The notes under the pieces were generated by a model, which saw only the letters and a program-made list of their open reading frames with translations, made no database searches and was not told the DNA's origin. Below, one piece after another: positions 44,701-64,000 of a stretch of 64,000 nt of DNA. Made by a program: the position numbers and the translations under genes. The DNA is from Hormiphora californensis. Its lineage: Eukaryota; Ctenophora; Tentaculata; Cydippida; Pleurobrachiidae. The stretch is taken from positions 5,607,488-5,671,487 of the forward strand of contig CM035358.1 of assembly GCA_020137815.1 (NCBI GenBank). The letters run 5' to 3'. The number at the start of each line of letters is the position of its first letter. Positions within the stretch are counted from its first letter, which is position 1.

Positions 44701-45300
44701 TTTGACCCCTTTTCTGGGGCGGGAAATGCCCCTACCCGAAGATCATAGACCCCTAGTGTCAGATAAATGAATTTATTTTTAAAGACCTTTTAAAATAAAA
44801 AAAATAAATCGAGTTGATTAGATTTCGCTGTAGTGACTGGTTAAATACTTCCATATCCTTAAATACATGACTTTTCTGTAACCATTATTAATGGTTATGT
44901 GTTTTGGCTCTTTCTGGCGGTACTAGACCCCGTAAAGACCCCGGGCGCGGGTAGTTTGGGTAGATTGGTCGGGGCCCCCTGTAAAGTAATTTTAGCTCAA
45001 AATTTAGGGTAAGCGGTTAAAAGCTATAAATATGGGGAAAAATGGTCTTGACCCCCCCAGAAAGGGAAAATTAAACATCTCTCAGGATTAGACGAGTAAA
45101 AAGAAAAAATAAACAGGGTGCCCAATTTGTTTTAGATTGGGGGGACAAAACCAAATTTGGGTTTTGGGGCAAAGGAATTTAAAAAATCCCAAGAGACATG
45201 GGCCGGCCCATTTTAAAAGGTTGGGAGAGGGTTTTTTGGGTTTTTTTTCTTGAACGACACGTGGTTTAAAAATTTCCTATTAAAAAATAAAGTTTTTAAT
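38766..45300. other. Corrupted, error-laden sequence block
   Basis: From 38766 the texture changes: almost every position belongs to a run of two to six identical bases (GGGG, CCCC, TTTT, AAAA), junctions like GGGGCCCCC abound, and no exon, repeat or known family can be followed. Normal texture resumes near 45300. This looks like an unpolished long-read or badly base-called gap fill. The open frames here are products of the run-rich composition. The missing AXDND1 3' end and FTCD 5' exons may lie beneath it. Confidence 0.85.
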
Positions 45301-45569
45301 TGAAAATTAAATGAATGAATAGAAATGAACTGTAGCATACTTTATTGGCAGATTTCTATCAGTTTCACTAACACTGTATCAGCTATCCTCGGTCCCTGTG
45401 GTACTATGTACATGTATATGTTATGTGTTATGTACCGACCGAACCGCATAATAATTTACGTAGGAGTAAGCTTAGAATACATTTAGACCAACACTCAACA
45501 GATTAACGTGTAATACCACCAACCATTAGTTAGTGTAATCAATTAAATTGAACACCCCCACACATTCAG

Positions 45570-57534
<11,965 letters not shown>

Positions 57535-57713
57535 GTTAGTTAAATCTATAGATACCTGGTGTAAAGTAAGGACGGCAATCGGGGGTGTTTGGAAAGGGAC
57601 GTTCTTGGGGTGGTTTCGTGACACGTATGGGGCGTACCCGTCAGCTGGAGCGTAAAGGCGAAAGTAAACACGTTGTCTTTTATCTTGTGAATGTAAAAGT
57701 AACGGTAAAGGAT

Positions 57714-58312
57714 TGTTACAGTTCAGTTGACTAAGAGAACACACGCTTTTGAAAGTTGCTTCGCTCCGACAAAAGAAAACTCACTCTCAAAACACCGATC
57801 GCTCTTCTCTCTCAGATCTCAGAAAACGCGCGCGCGTGTCACCAAAGCGACACACACGCGCGCGCGAAGATGCTGTGCTTTTAATAGAACTCAGCGTCAA
57901 AACAAGCACCTTCGCGATAGGACACAGACACGAACACACATTCTCACACACACGCACACACAAACACACAGGGCTGGCCCAGTTCTGCACCATTCCATCA
58001 AGGACAAAAAGCGCCGTTGCCACCGACTCCTTTGAGCCGGTGACACGGTGTCCTCGACAGAATAGCCCAGAACTGTACCATGAGCACGGGACGATGAAAA
58101 TAAACGAATATCGAGAAAGAGTACACATGACTTACAAGATACACTCTACAAGGAGTTACGTTAACGGTAAAAATAATTCATTAAAAATACTGTGTAGAAT
58201 AATAAAATCGGACCATAGCATACCCGGGTAATAAATTAAGATCATTAAAAGCTTCACATTTTGTGAATACAAACATGTTCATGGTCAGTAATACACTGTA
58301 TAAAATATTACA
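57714..58312 (-). mobile_element. Putative 3' LTR of the Gypsy element
   Basis: On the minus strand the roughly 600-bp segment begins TGTAATATTTTATACAG directly after a purine tract and ends CTGAACTGTAACA, so it has TG...CA termini as LTRs do. No second LTR is in the window, so limits are inferred. Open frames inside (57727-58231) are not credible genes. Confidence 0.6.
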
Positions 58313-58345
58313 ATTTGTTTCTTTTTCTGTTTCTCTTTCTCAGAG
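58313..58345 (-). other. Putative polypurine tract
   Basis: On the minus strand GAGAAAGAGAAACAGAAAAA runs up to the LTR start. LTR retrotransposons prime plus-strand DNA from such a tract. Confidence 0.6.
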
Positions 58346-58833
58346 AAATTCTCGCTTTAAACAATGATTTCACGATGAAGGTAAGGAAGAAAGGTCTCTG
58401 AAGTTCCAATTAAAAGGGGGCATTGCTGTTCACGTTGCACCATGTTGGCCGATACCGTCCACCCCAGGAACACGATGTCAAAGGATGGCGCACAGGTTGA
58501 TGGAAAATTGATGATGAGATCTGGATCGGACACCGGTCTGTTTCACTCTTCTCAAGCGAGTTTCTCAGGGGGTAATCAACCTTCAGCGACAGCCGGTTCC
58601 TGACAAAACCATTGATCTCAATCCAATAGATCACGGCTTCTCTTCACCTCCTTATCATGTCTCAAGGAAGCAAAATATCGCATTTTCACACTTCACATGA
58701 ACTGTTCACCGGTATCGCAGATTGGTAGCTGCAATGTATCGTTAGGTAGCACATTTACCCTTGTCATCAGGTTTCAGTTTGTTTCTGGATCATCAAAACA
58801 TATCAACAGATAGAGGTCAGTTGTATGGTTGCT

Positions 58834-59045
58834 GTTGTCGAGAACTCTCAACTTGGTTGGGGATTATAAAAATAAATCCAAAAGGATTTTAACGGGTTGT
58901 CGAGTACACTCAACTTAGTTGTTAAAATAAAATCGAAATCCAAGAGGATTTGATGGGTTGTCGAGTACACTCAACTTGGTTGGGGTTATAAAAATAAATC
59001 CAAAAGGATTTTAACGGGTTGTCGAGTACACTCAACTTATTTGTG
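58834..59045. repeat. 61-62 bp tandem repeats in the Gypsy 3' untranslated region
   Basis: GTTGTCGAG(T/A)ACTCAACTT-type units start at 58834, 58896, 58957 and 59018 (last one partial), each with AAATCCAA(A/G)AGGATTT. Confidence 0.85.
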
Positions 59046-59212
59046 TAAAACACTGTTTAAATGTAGAGGGAGATCAGAAGATCTTAACTTCCGGAACAGA
59101 TGAGCCTCAATGTGGAGTCGAAGATGTTCAGGCATAGCAGCAGTCAGTGTTGGGGAGTGGCGAAATCTCGTGCACTGAGTAGGAACACACTTCATATTCG
59201 ACCACATGACAA

Positions 59213-62200
59213 CTAACCCCTGAATCGGTCAGGTGGTTTGACATGAGCTCGAAGCCTGATTCTCCGGTCATTTCCTCCTGTAACTGGCGGAGAGGTTTGG
59301 TCTGGAGAAGGTGTTTCCGCTGTATCATGGTCATCTTCGGGTTGCTCTGGTGTTGGAGAAGATGTTTCCGCTGTATCATGGTCATCTTCGGGTTGCTCTG
59401 GTGTTGGCACGATTTCAACTGAAGTTTCGTTACAATCCGGGTGATCTGCATTTGCATGCTGAACTAGAACTGGCATCATTGGTGGGTTTGATTCGGTTTC
59501 CTTCAGTTTCTCCGAATTTTTACACTCTACCGTTTTGCCGTTGCGTGCAAATAACTTCAACTTTCCCACACCAATAACCTTGTCTCCTACGCTCATCTTC
59601 ACTCTGTAGAGGTAGGGGCTGAGCACTTGGCTCACTGGAAAAGGTCCACTGAATCTAGGCCCAAATTTATGTACTGGGCACGGGATTTTTACCAAAACTT
59701 GATCTCCAATTGCAAGCTCCGGGTCATTTAGTCTCTTGTTGAATTGCTTTTTGGCCGCTATTAGGTCTTCATCCACGTTCTGCCTGATTTTGTAACTCAA
59801 GTTACAGATTTCTCGGTAGCGGTTGTAGACGGACGCTGGAATGCCCATCTGTGGAGTCTTATCCTTTTTATCCATGGGTCGGCGAAGATGTAACGCATCA
59901 GGCATGTTTGGTTCTGTGCCAAATACAATCCTGTGTGCCGTGAAGCCTGTTCTTCTGGATCTGGTGTTGTTTAGCTTGAAACACACTTGGTCAAGATGCA
60001 AGTCCCAATCTTTAGGGTTGGATTCAAACAGGGTTGCTCTGAGGATTCGATCAATCTTTTTGTTGCTATTTTCAGCACGTCCAGTACTGCGGGCTGAATA
60101 AGCTTGGCCGTGTTGAACTTTCACGTTTAGCTTTTCGAAGAAATCCTTGAATTCTTTGCCGTTGAAGTTTTGATGTTGATCACAGATTATTTCTCTCGGC
60201 CAACCAAATTTCCAGATCCAATGAGCGAGAATTTTCTCACGGCTCTCAACGGATGTTTGGGTCTTCGTAGGCACTGCAACTAGAAAGTTTGAATAAACGT
60301 CTGTAATTGTTAGGACGTTCTTGTTGCCTCTTATCGTCGATCCACGGGCTTCTGGAACGATATGATCGATTACAATAACGGCGTTGAACTCGTGACACAC
60401 AAATGTGGCCATCTCGGCTTGGAAGGTCTGTTGACGCTGTTTGTTTGAGGCACAATTTACACACTGACCGATGTATAGTCCGACTTGTTTGGGCTGGGCC
60501 GGCCAGTAAAAGTTTCTTCGTAGGTGATCAACTGTTGCACTGACTCCGGCGTGACCTGTGTGGAAGTCATGAGCCTGTCTGATAAGCTCATCTCGCTCCT
60601 TCATAGGTACCACAATCAGCCATTTGGAATCATTTGTCTTGAGATCGAGCCATTTTCTTTGCAATACACCATCCTCTATCCGGAGGAGCTGGTACTGTTT
60701 CCACAAAGACTCTAGATCAGGTGGGGCCCTGTTGGCTTGTACCACTTGTCTATTCCCGTCACTCACCCATTTTCTCACTAACTTTAGCATGTCATCTTTC
60801 TCCTGGACAGTCTCCCAATCAGTCCAGGTCTTTCCAACTACGGGGATCTGTACACCGTTTTGCTGGATCGACGCGATCCTTCCGGATCCTGACGGAAAGT
60901 GAGATTCTTGCTCTGCGCATAAACAATGAATCTCCTGCTCATATGACCATTCTTTTTCTTCTTCTTCGTTATTTTCAGTCATGACTTTTTCTGGACAGGT
61001 GCTTATTTCTTCACAGCTCACCAAATCGTTGAGTATTTCACAAAGGCCTAGAGTTTCTTCAGAGCCAATACTCTCATGTTGCGGGTGGCTGTCTTCATCT
61101 GATTGGGTGGGTGGCTTGTCTTCATTACTGAAGTATTCATATTCCGTGACGTACGATGCTGCAGGAAACTGAGTGCTCTTTATGAGAAAGACTTCGCACT
61201 CGCTCACACTGTTAACTCGTATTGTCGACAGAGATATGTCTTCAGAGGAATCTTCAGTAGACATGTACGTTCCTGTATCCACGCTGCTACTCGAGCAGTC
61301 TTCATGGTTGGATTCTGTGTCTGCTTCGGACTCTGTGGAGTTGTGACGATCCTCAGGTATCTTTCGGATGACATCTTGTTGCATCTCTTCGTTGTTTCTA
61401 TCACATAGATTTACAACCTTGACAACTTTAGTCAAATCTTCATGGGTCTGAGGTGTCGTTTGTGTTTCGGCTTCGATCTTGGTTGGCGGCAGGCTGAACC
61501 TTGACAACCAATCACAAATCTTGTTTTCCGGGCCACTTAAATGCTGGAGTTTGAAGTTGAACTCGGCTAACTTCATAACTTTCTTGGTTACCGCGTTGTC
61601 TGGCTTCGTGAACAGGGTACCTTCGGCTTTTACCAAGGATAAACAGTCTGTTATGACGACAAACTGTTTCACGTTATAAAGATATATGGTCCAGTGCTGG
61701 ATTGCTGCGAACAGAGCCTCGAACTCCAGCTTCGTCTGTCCCCGTGCTCTCTTGTACTCGGGGAGAGCTCGGCTGTAGTAAGCGACAATCCTTCGTTCTC
61801 TACCACCTTCAGGTGTATCCAATTCCTGGGATAGGGAGGCGCCTAAACCTTTCTCGCTGGCATCTAGTGTGACCTCGTAGGAGCTGTAAGGATCTTCTGG
61901 ATTTGGTATTGCAAGCTGTGTACTTTCCGCGACGAGTTGCTTCAGCTTCGCATAAGCTTCACTACATTCCTTTGTCCATTTGAATTTCTGCTCCTTTCCT
62001 CCGCGTATGGAAGCGAATATTGGCTTACTGATGGAACTGTATCCTGGAATCCATTTCCTAACGTAGTTTAATGCACCCATCGCTTGCATCACTTCTTTCT
62101 TTGAGTCAGGTTCGCGGAGTGCTAGGAGGTCGGCTACACGGTCTTCAGTGATACTTATACCGCCACCACTGACACGAACTCCAACAAAATCAACTGCATG

Positions 62201-64000
62201 TCTCATCAGCTGACTTTTGTCCGGTGAAATTTTGAGGTTCGCACCGTACAATCTGGAGAGTAGCCGTTCCAATCGATCCAGATGTTGGTCAACTGTGACC
62301 GAAGACAGGAGGAGGTCGTCCACAAATTGGACAACCTGTTCAATCGGGAGGGATCCGAGCAGACGATTCATCATATCACAGAAGGACGGTCCGGATGATC
62401 GATGTCCCATCACTGTCTTCGAGAATGCGTACTGGGTGTTCTTATACAGGAAGGCAGTGATCTGTTTCGAGGATTCATCATAGGGAAGCTGCCAGTATCC
62501 TCGGGTGAGGTCAAAAGAAGAAAATATCTTGTCCTGGCCGATTTTATCCAAGACATGATCCAAATGAGCCAATGGGAAGTTTGCTGGCATACACATCTTG
62601 TTAACGTTCCTTAGGTCGCACACAAGCCTGTAACGCTGAGGCTGCCCTTTAGGTGTTTTCTTTCGTACCAGGAATGTTGGTGAGTTCCAATCTGACCGTT
62701 GCGGAAGGATCTCCACCACATTCGTTTTCACCATCTCATCGATTGTTTTCTGCATCTCCCCCTCAAGCTTGTATGGGCAAGGGAATGGAGGGGTCCACTG
62801 AGGTGTAGCCCCTTCCTTCAACTTGATCGTAGCTTTGTACATATTGCAGGAACCGAGATCGTACTCATCGTATGCAAAACAGTCCCTGTGTTCCCAAATG
62901 ATGTCTTGTAGATCTTGAGCCTGTTGTTTCGTGAGGTTCCTGGATGCAGTTTTTACTTTTAGACGCTCGAATAGTTCTTCCTTTGTCCATTTCTCGACTT
63001 CCGGTTCCTCAGACTCACGGAGAAATTGGATTCGGTCTTCCCATTCCACTCTAGAATAAGGGTCGTACTCTGGCACTGGGCGGAATTTAGCGGCTTTATC
63101 ACCCCTTTGGAGGGTTATCGGCTCCTCGCTAAAGTTCAAAACTCTCATGGGAATGTCTCCTTCCATAGCTTCGGCAATTGCGTCACCAATGAGTAGGCCA
63201 TTATTTTTCCGTGACCAATCAGTTGAGACAAGACCGATCGTATCACCTAGACAATCTTCCTTCAGGGATCCTACGACATACCCCATAGTATGAGGTGGTA
63301 TTGTGGTAGTTTCTCCCCACCTTATCTGGAGAATCTTCTTGGTGCTTCTTGGTCTTGGCAGGAAAGGTACTGGTTCACCATTTGGGACTCTTAGTTCAGC
63401 GTTCGTATAGTCCAAGGCGGCTCCTGTACTACGACAGAATGGGTCACCTAATAGAATATCTGTATCCATTCCTTCGCACACCACGAAGTTGACCAGATTA
63501 ATGGTGGCTCCTCCGACTATCATACACAAGGAGATGGCGCCTCTGCAAGGTATCCGATTTCCGCTGAAATCTCTCAACTTTCTGTTTGTCTCACGGATCT
63601 CAGACACTAGCCCGTACTTACATACAGTTGTCCAGTCAATAAGGTTAACTTGGCTTCCTGTATCGATGAACATGCGCACCGGGTGTTTAGTTTGATCCTC
63701 ACACCATGCGGGGCCATGGATGAGTCCGTTTACAATAATTTCTTGAGATTTCCGTATTTCTTCTCCAGAGAGGGCTTTCACTTTCGCTGCCTTGCTCCTC
63801 TTGTTTCTCTTTTTCTTCCGTTTGGTCTTGGGTTCAGGGATAACATCGTCCTCATTGTTGCCCTCGACCTCAACCACTGCTGAACTATCGACTATTTCAT
63901 TTTTCTCATCGCTCACGTCAGTGTGGGATTGATTCTTCTCCTGCTTTCGGATGACCACTTTTTCCGTTTTCTTTGTTCTTGGGGAAGACTTAGGAGTGAT
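59213..64000 (-). mobile_element. Ty3/Gypsy retrotransposon pol polyprotein
   Basis: One open frame of about 1,595 codons, running off the right edge. There is no ATG at its head: the codon at 63958-63956 is GTG and the frame stays open to 64000, so gag or a fusion must lie beyond. Approximate domains, counted from 63958: basic segment 45-61; aspartic protease with FIDTGSQVNLI (Asp 99); reverse transcriptase 430-620 with FVDD near 545 in place of the usual Y-x-D-D; RNase H with TLDAS near 694; an acidic Ser/Glu-rich segment about 840-1050; integrase zinc finger (HTGHAG...CVNC) near 1129; catalytic Asp in VIDHIVP near 1196, Asp in ICDQHQNF and Glu in GRAEN near 1294. Order RT-RNaseH-integrase marks Ty3/Gypsy. 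The C-terminus has two 15-residue repeats (TPEQPEDDHDTAET). The frame is intact, so insertion is recent. Confidence 0.92.

Noticed and set aside
57727-58231. Overlapping 100-160 codon open frames
   Set aside because: They fall inside the inferred LTR, are rich in His/Thr/Arg from CA repeats, and show no domain.

Overview
This is nuclear DNA of an animal, probably an invertebrate. Genes are split by short GT-AG introns, there are no bacterial operons, CT/GA microsatellites are abundant, and the proteins (LMBRD2, MBLAC1, MRE11, AXDND1, FTCD) are metazoan in type. The high gene density, the flagellar gene AXDND1 and the heavy load of small palindromic transposons would suit a marine early-branching animal such as a sponge, but I cannot prove the phylum.

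Layout. 1-905: 3' end of LMBRD2 (+). 906-5228: intergenic, with a broken RLE-type non-LTR retrotransposon and its tandem 3' repeats. 5229-6448: complete MBLAC1 (+). 6716-13829: MRE11 (+), whose large intron 5 houses two tandem paralogous genes for secreted, furin-site-bearing, ten-cysteine proteins (8488-9257 and 9567-10297). 14506-about 37.7 kb: AXDND1 (+). Its 9.3 kb intron contains an antisense three-exon gene for a RING-CH (MARCH-type) membrane E3 ligase (23260-22081) and a nest of transposons. 38766-45300: a stretch of corrupted sequence, probably unpolished reads. 45570-57534: a divergent FTCD-family gene (+), interrupted by a roughly 5.8 kb, 95-bp minisatellite and a 33-bp minisatellite. 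57714-64000: the 3' LTR and pol of a Ty3/Gypsy element (-) sitting in the next FTCD intron.

The most striking pattern is that splice junctions are duplicated again and again. In MRE11, AXDND1 and FTCD, short segments holding an intron end plus the first bases of the exon (or, once, an exon end plus the donor) occur as two copies up to about 60 tandem copies. In FTCD every 95-bp unit has a branch-point-like CTAAC, a pyrimidine tract, CAG|GT and the exon's first ~50 bases. The 33-bp array is the mirror case, multiplying an exon end with its donor.

Transposon families with visible hallmarks: a 109-bp hAT-type MITE (four copies, 8-bp duplications), a pogo/Tigger-type MITE (four copies, TA duplications), one 476-bp element with 10-bp duplications, a 277-bp near-perfect palindrome nested in a pogo MITE, a back-to-back pair of Penelope GIY-YIG fragments, and a tRNA-like sequence inside a perfect 51-bp inverted repeat.

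Two conserved exons (MRE11 exon 5, FTCD first visible exon) each carry one extra base that breaks the frame. Given the corrupted blocks nearby, sequence error is the first explanation to test. No step of a shared pathway links the five main genes; they are ordinary neighbours on one strand.
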